Assembly (NCBI RefSeq): GCF_000757885.1
Contig: NZ_JQCR01000002.1
Span: forward strand, 2,294,001-2,358,000
DNA: 64,000 nucleotides
Origin: Paenibacillus wynnii
GTDB lineage: Bacteria > Bacillota > Bacilli > Paenibacillales > Paenibacillaceae
Direction: 5' to 3'
Shown here: positions 18,191-26,620 of the stretch, in pieces
Layout of the letters: every line of letters starts with the position of its first letter
Position numbering within the stretch: position 1 is the first letter of the stretch
Made by a program: the position numbers and the translations under genes
Notes under the pieces: generated by a model
What the model was told of the DNA's origin: nothing
Database searches by the model: none
The model's input: only the letters and a program-made list of their open reading frames with translations

Positions 18191-19606
18191 ATGAAAAAAG
18201 CTCCAGGACGCAAAATGCCATTGGCAATTGTGCTTTGCTTGTCATTTACAATGATGCTTAGTGCATGCGGCGGTAATGGTAATAACAATGCTGCACCAAC
18301 AAATGCACCGGCAGCAACAGAAAAAGCAGCTGAACCGGCATCGACAGAGAACACCAGTACCGACACAGCCGGATCACCACTGGAACTGGCGATGAAGGGT
18401 GACTATAAAGGAACAAAAGTAACCATGTTCGGCCCGTTCGTAGATGCCGACCAAGTGAAGTTTGAGAACAGCATCAAGGATTTCGAAGCCAAGACAGGCA
18501 TCGATATCCAATATGAAGGCTCCAAAGAATTTGAAGCTACTATTAATATCCGCGTAGATGGCGGAAATGCTCCGGATATCGCTGACTTCCCGCAACCAGG
18601 TTTACTTTCATCCATTGCTAAAACTGGTAAAGTAGTCGATCTGACAACTGTTCTGGATCAGGACAAATTGAAAGCGAACTACAACCAAAGCTGGCTGGAT
18701 ATGTCCACCATGGACGGTAAAGACGGCAAAATCATGGCGGGTATTTGGAACCGCAGTAACGTGAAGAGCCTTGTATGGTACCCTAAGAAACAATTTGAAG
18801 AAGCCGGTTACAAGATTCCAGAAACTTGGGATGAAATGTTGGCTTTGACTGAGCAAATCGCAAAAGACGGCGATCCTGCATGGGCAATTGGCATCGAGAG
18901 CGGCGCAGCAACAGGCTGGGCAGCAACCGACTGGGTAGAAGATATTATGCTACGTACTACTACTCCTGAGAATTACGACAAATGGGTAAAAGGTGAGCTA
19001 CCATTCACTTCCCCAGAAGTAAAACATGCAATAGAAGTCATGTCCAAAATTTGGTTGAATAAAGATTATGTCTATGGCGGTACAAAATCCATCGTTACCA
19101 CTGCATTCGGCGATGCTCCAAAACCTATGTTCGACAACCCGCCAAAAGCTTGGTTCCACCGTCAAGGTAACTTTATTACAAGCTTCTTCCCTGAAACAGC
19201 AAAAATTGATGAGGATTATGGCTGGTTCTACCTACCTTCCATTGACCCTCAATACGGCAAACCAGTACTCGTAGCCGGTGATATTTACTCCATGTTCAAT
19301 GACCGTCCTGAAGTTCGTGCGGTATTGGAATTCTTCACAACAGGTGAATCCATTAAGACTTGGGTTCAATCCGGTGGTGTAATCGCACCAATGAATGACG
19401 CTTCCCTGGACTGGTACAGCTCTGAGTCAGATCGTGCTATGGCTAAGTTGGTTCAAGATGCATCGACCCTTCGCTTTGACGGTTCTGACCTTATGCCTGG
19501 TAGTGTAGGCGCCGGAACGTTCTGGAAAGGTATGACAGACTATGTGAGTGGCACAGCTACTCTGGATCAGGCTCTTGAGCAAATCCAGTCTGGCTGGAAA
19601 AATTAA
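18191..19606 (+). CDS. Alpha-glucoside ABC transporter binding lipoprotein (AglE-like)
   Basis: The product is about 471 residues with a signal MKKAPGRKMPLAIVLCLSF and a lipobox MLSAC, a Pro/Ala/Thr-rich linker, and a family-1 solute-binding fold (PDIADFPQPGLLSSIAKTGK, SLVWYPKKQFEEAGYKIPETWDEM). Similar proteins bind maltose, trehalose or sucrose in AglEFG systems; the assignment rests mainly on the paired permeases. An ATG 12 bases upstream abuts the AAGGGG ribosome site, so the second ATG is preferred although its spacing is long. A terminator hairpin follows, before the permeases. No ATPase gene is present. Confidence 0.88.
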   Translation: MKKAPGRKMPLAIVLCLSFTMMLSACGGNGNNNAAPTNAPAATEKAAEPASTENTSTDTAGSPLELAMKGDYKGTKVTMFGPFVDADQVKFENSIKDFEAKTGIDIQYEGSKEFEATINIRVDGGNAPDIADFPQPGLLSSIAKTGKVVDLTTVLDQDKLKANYNQSWLDMSTMDGKDGKIMAGIWNRSNVKSLVWYPKKQFEEAGYKIPETWDEMLALTEQIAKDGDPAWAIGIESGAATGWAATDWVEDIMLRTTTPENYDKWVKGELPFTSPEVKHAIEVMSKIWLNKDYVYGGTKSIVTTAFGDAPKPMFDNPPKAWFHRQGNFITSFFPETAKIDEDYGWFYLPSIDPQYGKPVLVAGDIYSMFNDRPEVRAVLEFFTTGESIKTWVQSGGVIAPMNDASLDWYSSESDRAMAKLVQDASTLRFDGSDLMPGSVGAGTFWKGMTDYVSGTATLDQALEQIQSGWKN

Positions 19607-19653
19607 TTACATTAATACAATGATGAACTGTTGATTGGCTAGGATTCCACATG

Positions 19654-19693
19654 AAGAGGGGCAGCGAGAACGGAAGAAACATCTGCCCCTCTT
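19654..19693 (+). terminator. Intra-operon attenuating terminator
   Basis: An 11-bp perfect stem (19654-19664 with 19683-19693) with a T-rich tail lies between the binding-protein and permease genes, the same arrangement as at 8520-8569. Confidence 0.85.
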
Positions 19694-19720
19694 TTTGTTT
19701 TATAAAAAATGGTTGTAACA

Positions 19721-19800
19721 ATGCTTACGAAGAGAGTTTTGCCTACGGCAAAACTTTAAAGATGATGCTTACGAAGAGAGTTTTGCCTACGGCAAAACTT
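19721..19800 (+). repeat. Two tandem 44-bp hairpin modules before a ribosome site
   Basis: Two units begin at 19721 and 19765, identical over 36 bases. Stems AGTTTTGCC-TAC-GGCAAAACT are at 19735-19755 and 19779-19799. The second stem ends three bases before AGGAGG of the permease gene. The flank ATGCTTACGAAGAG parallels the flank of the modules at 16288-16389 and 55307-55347. Confidence 0.88.
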
Positions 19801-19815
19801 ATAGGAGGAGCTAAA

Positions 19816-20898
19816 ATGGGTGCACAAGCAAAGCAAAAAATCAGTATAAAGGCGGTGCTCTTATCCCTAGCTGTATTATTAGCTAATATCGTGGTAAACG
19901 GGCTAATTTTCAGATTTTTCCGGGATTCAACACTTAATCCGCTGGTTACTGCTGTTCTTGCCGTCCTTTGGGGCGTGCTAGGCGTTTATCTAATTTACTA
20001 TACCTTGACCTGGGCGGTTGAGCGGTATCCTGAGTATATCCGAACCAGGGTACTACCTTATGTATTTATCGGCCCCGCAGTTATTCTACTAGGCTGGTTA
20101 TTGATTATGCCTGCACTGCGGACGTTATACTTAAGTTTTTTCGATGCTTCTTCCGAGAAATTTGTGGGATTAAGCAATTATGCAGCCATATTCAGCGATC
20201 ATTTGATGGCCACTGCACTGCGCAATAACTTATTGTGGGTATTCTTAGGAACTTTGGCTTGTGTTACCTTCGGCTTGTTGATTGCTATTCTGGCAGACCG
20301 CAGCAGCTATGAAAAAATCGCTAAATCTATCATTTTCATGCCAATGGCTATTTCCTTTGTTGCAGCAGGTGTCATTTGGAAATTTATTTACTACTATCAG
20401 CCGGGTGATGAGCAGATTGGTTTGCTGAATGCGATCGTTACTTATTTTGGGGGCGAGCCGCAGGCTTGGACCAGCATGCTGCAGCCTTGGAACAACCTTT
20501 TCCTCATTGTAATTTTGATTTGGATGCAAACGGGTTTTGCGATGGTTATTTTCTCAGCAGCAATTAAAGGTGTTCCCGAAGATATTATGGAGGCTGCTCG
20601 TGTGGACGGCGCCAGTGAGATTAAAATCTTTTTTGGCATTATGATTCCGTATATTTCAACCACGATCCTGACGGTCACTACAACTATTATTGTCTTCACA
20701 TTGAAAATATTTGACGTCGTCATGGTGATGACGGGTGGTCAATACGATACAGAGGTGGTAGCAACACAGTTCTATCGACAGTTCTTTATGTACCGCAACT
20801 TCGGTTACGGCTCGACGCTGGCTATCGTTCTGCTGATTGCAGTTTTACCAGTAATTCTTATTAATCTGCGTCAGTTCCGCAAGCAGGGGGGATTCTAA
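19816..20898 (+). CDS. Alpha-glucoside ABC transporter permease (AglF-like)
   Basis: The 360-residue protein has extra N-terminal hydrophobic helices, a core of about six further segments, and an EAA loop (DIMEAARVDGASEIKIFFGI). It ends in LRQFRKQGGF. AGGAGG is eight bases before the chosen ATG; in-frame codons further upstream run through the hairpin repeats and terminator and are rejected. Its stop overlaps the next start (TAATG), so it is translationally coupled to the second permease. The pair resembles the AglF/AglG alpha-glucoside permeases of rhizobia. Confidence 0.9.
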   Translation: MGAQAKQKISIKAVLLSLAVLLANIVVNGLIFRFFRDSTLNPLVTAVLAVLWGVLGVYLIYYTLTWAVERYPEYIRTRVLPYVFIGPAVILLGWLLIMPALRTLYLSFFDASSEKFVGLSNYAAIFSDHLMATALRNNLLWVFLGTLACVTFGLLIAILADRSSYEKIAKSIIFMPMAISFVAAGVIWKFIYYYQPGDEQIGLLNAIVTYFGGEPQAWTSMLQPWNNLFLIVILIWMQTGFAMVIFSAAIKGVPEDIMEAARVDGASEIKIFFGIMIPYISTTILTVTTTIIVFTLKIFDVVMVMTGGQYDTEVVATQFYRQFFMYRNFGYGSTLAIVLLIAVLPVILINLRQFRKQGGF

Positions 20899-21989
20899 TG
20901 GTCGGCAAGAAAAAAAGAAAAGGTGGCAAGACGGTAGTTAATATCGTCCTCGGATTGATCTGCGCGATATGGCTGCTTCCAACACTGGGTCTCTTTATCT
21001 CATCCTTTCGGCCGGCGGCAGATATTCTGCATACCGGTTGGTGGAAGATATTCCCGCATCAGGAATGGAAGTCTGGCAAGACCATTCAACTCTCCAAGGA
21101 TGTGGACCTTCGTCAGCCTATAGAGGTGAATGGAAAGACCTATAGTGACGATCAGTTAAAAGCAGGCGTTGCAGCAGACGACGGCCGTCTACTGTGGGAG
21201 AATCGCAGAGCTCGTACTGTAAATGTTCAAGAAAAAGGCTGGAAAGTGAAAACGGATGTAACACTCGATAACTACAAAAATGTTCTATCGGGTAAGGAAT
21301 ATAAGATTAAGGAAGCAGACGGTACCGAAATCACACAGAAGGGCTCCGGTCTTTCCCAAGCCTTCTGGAATACACTTACGATCGCCGTTCCCGCGACTGT
21401 AATTCCGGTGTTGATCGCCTGTTTTGCCGCTTATGCCTTCGCTTGGCTGCGGTTTCCGGGTCGAAAAACCTTGTTCGTCATTATTATTGCGATGCTCGTA
21501 ATACCGATTCAGGTAGCGCTTATTCCAGTGTTGAAGGATTTCACGTCGCTTGGCCTGAACGGAAGTTATCTGGGGATTTGGTTAGCACATACTGCATTTG
21601 GATTACCACTGGTTACGTACTTTATGTACAACTTTATCAGCCAATTACCGAAGGACCTGTTCGAATCCGCCTTCATTGATGGTGCAAGTCACTTCACGAT
21701 CTTCAGCAAACTGATTCTACCGTTGTCCGTACCTGCATTGGCATCTATCAGTATCTTTCAATTCTTATGGGTCTGGAATGATTACCTCGTCTCGCTTATT
21801 TTCATTGGAAATCAGCCGTCTGTACAGGTTATGTCCATGAAAATTGCCGACCTTGTAGGATCACGGGGGAATGACTGGCATTTGCTCACCTCGGCAGCTT
21901 TTATCTCGATGCTGACGCCGCTGGCTATTTTCTTCCTGCTGCAAAAGTATTTTGTCAGAGGACTTATGGGCGGGTCGGTGAAGGGTTAA
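20898..21989 (+). CDS. Alpha-glucoside ABC transporter permease (AglG-like)
   Basis: The 363-residue permease differs from ordinary CUT1 permeases by a long hydrophilic insertion of about 100 residues after the first helix (roughly 35-135, outside the membrane, rich in Lys/Asp), a feature known from AglG. The EAA loop FESAFIDGASHFTIFSKLIL and the C-terminal FVRGLMGGSVKG are present. It is coupled to the preceding gene by the TAATG overlap, and the phosphorylase gene starts 59 bases downstream. Confidence 0.9.
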   Translation: MVGKKKRKGGKTVVNIVLGLICAIWLLPTLGLFISSFRPAADILHTGWWKIFPHQEWKSGKTIQLSKDVDLRQPIEVNGKTYSDDQLKAGVAADDGRLLWENRRARTVNVQEKGWKVKTDVTLDNYKNVLSGKEYKIKEADGTEITQKGSGLSQAFWNTLTIAVPATVIPVLIACFAAYAFAWLRFPGRKTLFVIIIAMLVIPIQVALIPVLKDFTSLGLNGSYLGIWLAHTAFGLPLVTYFMYNFISQLPKDLFESAFIDGASHFTIFSKLILPLSVPALASISIFQFLWVWNDYLVSLIFIGNQPSVQVMSMKIADLVGSRGNDWHLLTSAAFISMLTPLAIFFLLQKYFVRGLMGGSVKG

Positions 21990-22048
21990 TCCATAGCTAA
22001 AATGAATATCACAGAGAGCAGACTGCTTTTAGGAGGGGCCTTATAGAG

Positions 22049-25000
22049 ATGAAGATGAAACCATACGAACATCCAGAAGCATTATATCCTTACCGTGAGT
22101 GGAGCTTGGGTGAGGATGCGTATAATGATGAGAACAACCAACGTAGTGAGAGTATATTTGCACTTGGCAACGGCTATATCGGGATGCGGGGTAATTTTGA
22201 AGAAGGTTATCATGGAGATAAAGGAACGTCTGTAACCGGCAATTATCTAAATGGATTTTTTGACTCGGAACCTATTGTCTATCCGGAGGGTGCCTATGGG
22301 TATCCTTCCCGTAACCAGGCTATGCTTAACGTTACCGATGCCAAAATCATTGAACTTCGTATTGATGGACATCCCTTTCATTTAAATACGGGCCATGTGC
22401 ATCGGTATGAACGGAAACTGGATATGAAGAACGGTATTTTGCACCGGTTGGTTGAATGGGAATCACCAGCCGGTCACCGCGTACTCCTGCAAATTCGGCG
22501 GGTGGTAACCTTGCAGCATAAACATTTGGCGGCCGTAGATTATGAGGTTACGGCCCTGAATTTTGACGGTATGGTTACGTTTCATTCGGTTATGGACGGC
22601 AAAATTGCCAAACAGGAGGTTACTGATGATCCACGCCTCGGGGCGGGCAGTGCCGAGCCGAGCTTGCTGCTGGAAGGGTCCGAGCATGGTGAATCCCTTA
22701 TCTGGATGAAGCAGCGGACACGGCATACACGGTTTGCGCTGTTCACAGCTATGAGTCACACCGTGCATTCGTCATCCGGCTATGAAATGACGGAGAAGCT
22801 GGAAGGAGAACGAATCTCTGCAGAGTTTGAAGTTCCGGTACTTAGCGGGGAGACCGTATCGCTTACCAAATACATCTCCTATCATACTTCCAAGGATTAT
22901 CCGGAAGACGAACTGATGGGTCGGAGTGTTAATGTACTGCAGATGGCGGAGAATACGGGCTTTGAGGGTCTGGCTCTAGAACAACAAGCCTACCTAGATA
23001 CCTTCTGGAGTCGGACAGATGTAGAGATTAACGGTGATCCTGCGTTGCAGCAGGGCATTCGCTTCAATGCGTTCCAACTGCTGCAATCCGTGGGCCGGGA
23101 TGGCGTTACGAACATCGGTGCCAAAGGGCTGACAGGTGAAGGCTATGAAGGCCATTATTTCTGGGACACGGAAATGTACATGCTGCCCTTCTTCACATTC
23201 ACCCAGCCAGAAATTAGCAAGGCACTGCTGGAATTCCGCTATGCCACACTTGGCAAGGCTCGGGAACGGGCGACTGTTATGTCCCAGAAGGGGGCGTTAT
23301 ATCCTTGGCGTACCATTGACGGGGAAGAGAACTCATCCTATTTCCCGGCGGGTACAGCGCAGGCGCATATCAATGCCGATATTGCCTATGGTCTCAAGCA
23401 GTACGTACAAGCAACGGGTGATTATGAGTTTTTGGCTGCCAAGGGTGCAGAGATATTGTTCGAGACTTCCCGTTTCTGGGCAGACATGGGACATTTCAAT
23501 CCGGCACGTGGCGGGGCTTTCTGCATTGATGCGGTGACGGGACCGGATGAGTATACGGCAATCGTCAACAACAATGCATATACCAATCTGATGGTGCAGG
23601 ATCAATTGAACTTTGCTTTTCAAACAGCGGGGCTGCTGAGAGAGAAGTACCCTCAGGATTATGAGCGCCTTCAGAAATCGCTCGGACTGACTGAGGAAGA
23701 AGTTCAGGGTTGGCTGGAAGCAGCACAGAAGATGTTCATTCCTTTTGATGATGTACTCGGAATTTATGCACAGGATGATACCTTTCTAACTAAGCGAAAA
23801 TGGGATTTCGAGAACACACCTGCAGATAAGTATCCGCTGCTCTTGAATTATCACCCTCTTGTGATCTATCGACATCAAGTGCTTAAGCAGGCTGACTTGG
23901 TAATGGCTATGTTCCTGTTGGGAGAAAAGTTCAGCTTAAGCGATAAAATCAGGAATTATAACTATTATGAGCCGCTGACCACGCATGACTCTTCCTTATC
24001 ACCTTGTATCCATAGTATTGTCTCAGCGGAAATAGGAGATTTGGAAGAAGCTTACGCTTACTTCGACCGTACAGTACGAATGGATCTGGATGATATTAAT
24101 CGCAATGCCAAGGATGGATTGCATACCGCAGCAATGTCAGGCTCATGGATGTGTATCGTAAATGGGTTCGGTGGTTTACGTCTTCATGAGGGAGTGTTGT
24201 GCTTTAATCCGACATTGCCACAACAGTGGGACAGCTACCGCTTCAAGATTGTAAACCGCGGACAATTGATTGATATATTGGTCAGTCCGGGAGAAGTAGT
24301 CTATACACTTGTGGAAGGTAAGGGATTAGAGATTAAGCATAAGGGACAAAGCTTATTATTATCTCCACAGGAGCCGGTAAGAATGTCGCTTATGAAGAAA
24401 CTCGAGGCTGTAATCTTTGACCTAGATGGTGTTATTACAGATTCTGCGGAGTATCATTATCTGGCTTGGAAGGCATTAGCTGAGGAGCTTGGACTTTCCT
24501 TCGACCGGGCAAAGAATGAACGGCTCAAAGGTGTCAGCCGAATGGAATCTCTGGAGATCGTGCTCGAAGATAGCGGACTACACCTCTCCGAGAAGGAGAA
24601 GCTGGAGCTGGCTACGAAGAAAAATGAGAACTACAAACGGATGATCGAGCGGATTACTCCTGCTGATCTATTGCCGGGGATTGGATCGCTGTTGGACGGC
24701 TTGCAGGCCCGCGGGGTCTCTATTGGATTGGCCTCAGCCAGCCACAATGCTCCCTTAATTCTAGAAAGATTAGAGGCAGGTCACTGGTTCCAGGCTGTCG
24801 CTGATCCGGGAAGCATTGCTAAAGGGAAACCCGATCCAGAGATCTTCCTTCTGGCTGCTGAAATGTTGGGTGTAGATCCTATGAACTGTATAGGTGTAGA
24901 GGATGCAGAGGCTGGTGTTCGCGCCATCCAAGCTGCAGGTATGAAGTCGGTGGGAATCGGGTCTTCCGATCAGCTTGGAGCTGCTGATCTGTTGTTGTCA

Positions 25001-25054
25001 TCTACTTTTGAGCTTAGTACGGACCTGCTATTCGGATTGTTTAATCGCCAATAA
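22049..25054 (+). CDS. Bifunctional GH65 disaccharide phosphorylase / beta-phosphoglucomutase fusion
   Basis: A 1001-residue cytoplasmic protein. Residues 1 to about 770 form a GH65 inverting phosphorylase (maltose, trehalose, kojibiose or nigerose type): GHYFWDTEMYMLPFF, then GPDEYTAIVNNNAYTN with predicted general acid Glu-501, then DSSLSPCIHSIV and MSGSWMCIVNGFGGLRL. From about residue 782 a complete HAD-type beta-phosphoglucomutase follows: FDLDGVITDS with nucleophile Asp-791 and acid/base Asp-793, SASHN, and GKPDPEIF...VGVEDAEAGV-like motif. The first domain would release beta-glucose 1-phosphate and the second convert it to glucose 6-phosphate. These are normally two adjacent genes. AGGAGG precedes the ATG at 12 bases. 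An in-frame ATG at 24383 with AGGAG nine bases upstream could also yield free mutase. Specificity among GH65 substrates is not settled. Confidence 0.92.
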   Translation: MKMKPYEHPEALYPYREWSLGEDAYNDENNQRSESIFALGNGYIGMRGNFEEGYHGDKGTSVTGNYLNGFFDSEPIVYPEGAYGYPSRNQAMLNVTDAKIIELRIDGHPFHLNTGHVHRYERKLDMKNGILHRLVEWESPAGHRVLLQIRRVVTLQHKHLAAVDYEVTALNFDGMVTFHSVMDGKIAKQEVTDDPRLGAGSAEPSLLLEGSEHGESLIWMKQRTRHTRFALFTAMSHTVHSSSGYEMTEKLEGERISAEFEVPVLSGETVSLTKYISYHTSKDYPEDELMGRSVNVLQMAENTGFEGLALEQQAYLDTFWSRTDVEINGDPALQQGIRFNAFQLLQSVGRDGVTNIGAKGLTGEGYEGHYFWDTEMYMLPFFTFTQPEISKALLEFRYATLGKARERATVMSQKGALYPWRTIDGEENSSYFPAGTAQAHINADIAYGLKQYVQATGDYEFLAAKGAEILFETSRFWADMGHFNPARGGAFCIDAVTGPDEYTAIVNNNAYTNLMVQDQLNFAFQTAGLLREKYPQDYERLQKSLGLTEEEVQGWLEAAQKMFIPFDDVLGIYAQDDTFLTKRKWDFENTPADKYPLLLNYHPLVIYRHQVLKQADLVMAMFLLGEKFSLSDKIRNYNYYEPLTTHDSSLSPCIHSIVSAEIGDLEEAYAYFDRTVRMDLDDINRNAKDGLHTAAMSGSWMCIVNGFGGLRLHEGVLCFNPTLPQQWDSYRFKIVNRGQLIDILVSPGEVVYTLVEGKGLEIKHKGQSLLLSPQEPVRMSLMKKLEAVIFDLDGVITDSAEYHYLAWKALAEELGLSFDRAKNERLKGVSRMESLEIVLEDSGLHLSEKEKLELATKKNENYKRMIERITPADLLPGIGSLLDGLQARGVSIGLASASHNAPLILERLEAGHWFQAVADPGSIAKGKPDPEIFLLAAEMLGVDPMNCIGVEDAEAGVRAIQAAGMKSVGIGSSDQLGAADLLLSSTFELSTDLLFGLFNRQ

Positions 25055-25060
25055 GAGTGA

Positions 25061-25109
25061 AAAATCCCCCGTCTCATCTTCCAATAAGGGAGCGGAGCGG
25101 GGGATTTTT
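25061..25109. terminator. Bidirectional terminator after the phosphorylase fusion gene
   Basis: A perfect 12-bp stem (25061-25072 with 25098-25109) with A and T runs inside the stem ends serves both converging genes. Confidence 0.9.
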
Positions 25110-25119
25110 AGCATAGCGA

Positions 25120-25575
25120 TTATAAAAAATCAAAGTCAGGGAAAATCTGTCCCAGATGTTGCTTCATATGCTCAAGGTAATCTTCTATTAACCATTCCAA
25201 TGTGACAGTGCCTCCTTGAGGGAGCAGATACACAAGAGATAGTTGAAGGGGGGCCAGAGTAGAAATAACGCGGATTACAGACTGGTTGAGACTTACCCAT
25301 AGATTCAATATCTCATCCGGGTCTGCGCTGCTATAGTTCTGGGCATCCACCCATTGGTTTTGATTGTATGAAGTTAGGTCAAGGGGCTGGGACTCATGCT
25401 GAATCCTAATAAACCGCGATAGGTTGTTGATGGCTGAGTCGCATAAATGTCCTAAAATTTGCAGCCGGGACCACTTTCCTTCTGGATGCAGTTCAACCCA
25501 TTCCGTATGAGAGAAGCTGTGATACAACTTAGGAACTTGTTGAAGCAATGAATCTAACCCTGAAACAGTGTTCAT
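25120..25575 (-). CDS. DinB-like superfamily protein
   Basis: The 151-residue four-helix protein has the DinB/YfiT-type histidines: one in LQILGHLCDSA and two near the end in EHMKQHLGQ, which together form a divalent-metal site in this family. Members include thiol-dependent transferases and stress-induced proteins; most have no assigned reaction. GAGGGG is upstream of the ATG. It lies downstream of the lacI-type gene on the same strand, about 50 bases away, so read-through is possible. Confidence 0.8.
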   Translation of the reverse strand: MNTVSGLDSLLQQVPKLYHSFSHTEWVELHPEGKWSRLQILGHLCDSAINNLSRFIRIQHESQPLDLTSYNQNQWVDAQNYSSADPDEILNLWVSLNQSVIRVISTLAPLQLSLVYLLPQGGTVTLEWLIEDYLEHMKQHLGQIFPDFDFL

Positions 25576-25625
25576 GATCGTTACCCCTCATTCGGTTATT
25601 TAGCATCACTTGTACTAAGTATGAT

Positions 25626-26603
25626 TTAGGTTGTTCCGCCTACTTCTAATTCTACAGGGAATATATGCTCCATGGCGACCGAATGTCCTTCTACCTGTTC
25701 AAGGATCAGGTCAACAGCCAGCTTACCCATAGCTTCAATGGGCTGGCGAATGGTTGTGATAGACGGTGTCAGGAGGCCTCGAAGAGAAATGCCGTCATAG
25801 CCGATAATCTTAATATCCTCAGGAACCCTACGCCCGCTTTCACGGCAGGCTTTAAGAGCATAGGCGGCAATAACATCACTGCTGGCAAAGATACCATCCA
25901 CATCGGGATGTTCCTGAAACAGCAGCTCCAGCAATCTTTCATATTCATGAAAGTTAAAGCCGTTAATATCGGTATGCAGAGAGGTGTGCCAAATCCCTCT
26001 CTGCTCCACGATGTCCTGAAACGCTTTATGTCTATCCAGAGACAACACATTTAAATGCGGGTGGCCGCCAATATGAGCCAGCTTGCGGCAGCCTCTGTCT
26101 ACAAGCAGTGTGGTTGCCAATAATCCGCCCTTATAATTATCCGAACAAATATAAGGGATATCATCAGAAAGCTTCCGGTCAAAGGTGACAACCGGTAAAT
26201 GGATCTGATTATAGGCTTCAACTTCTAAGGTATGACTGCCCATGATAATACCATCTACCCTGCTGGATCGGAGCATGTCAATATGGTCTAATTCCTTGCT
26301 TTTATCCAGTTGGGAGTTGCACAGTAGCAGCTTATAACCGTGGCGGTAAGCGTGATCCTCGATATGTCCGGCTAATTCACCAAAGAAGGGGTGGGATACA
26401 TGAGGAACAATCAATCCAATGATATTAGACTTGGAGCGGCTAAGGGAGCGAGCCAGCTCGTTGGGGCGATAATTCAGCTCTTTCATCGCCCCGTATACTT
26501 TAGCTTTCAACTCTTCGCTTAAATAACCCCGGTTGTTCAGCACTCTGGAGACCGTTGTAACGGAAACGCCAGCCTTGAGTGCAACATCTTTTATTGTAGG
26601 CAT
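25626..26603 (-). CDS. LacI-family regulator of sucrose phosphorylase
   Basis: The 325-residue protein has a LacI helix-turn-helix (TIKDVALKAGVSVTTVSRVLNN), hinge RPNELARSLSR and a sugar-binding core (IGLIVPHVSHPFFGEL; IIGYDGISLRGLLTPSITTIRQP). AGGAGAG precedes the ATG. It follows the sucrose phosphorylase gene by 17 bases on the same strand, so it is repressed with its own target. The perfect palindrome overlapping the promoter at 28145-28178 is the obvious operator. Confidence 0.92.
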   Translation of the reverse strand: MPTIKDVALKAGVSVTTVSRVLNNRGYLSEELKAKVYGAMKELNYRPNELARSLSRSKSNIIGLIVPHVSHPFFGELAGHIEDHAYRHGYKLLLCNSQLDKSKELDHIDMLRSSRVDGIIMGSHTLEVEAYNQIHLPVVTFDRKLSDDIPYICSDNYKGGLLATTLLVDRGCRKLAHIGGHPHLNVLSLDRHKAFQDIVEQRGIWHTSLHTDINGFNFHEYERLLELLFQEHPDVDGIFASSDVIAAYALKACRESGRRVPEDIKIIGYDGISLRGLLTPSITTIRQPIEAMGKLAVDLILEQVEGHSVAMEHIFPVELEVGGTT

Positions 26604-26620
26604 GTCAATGCTCTCCTAAG

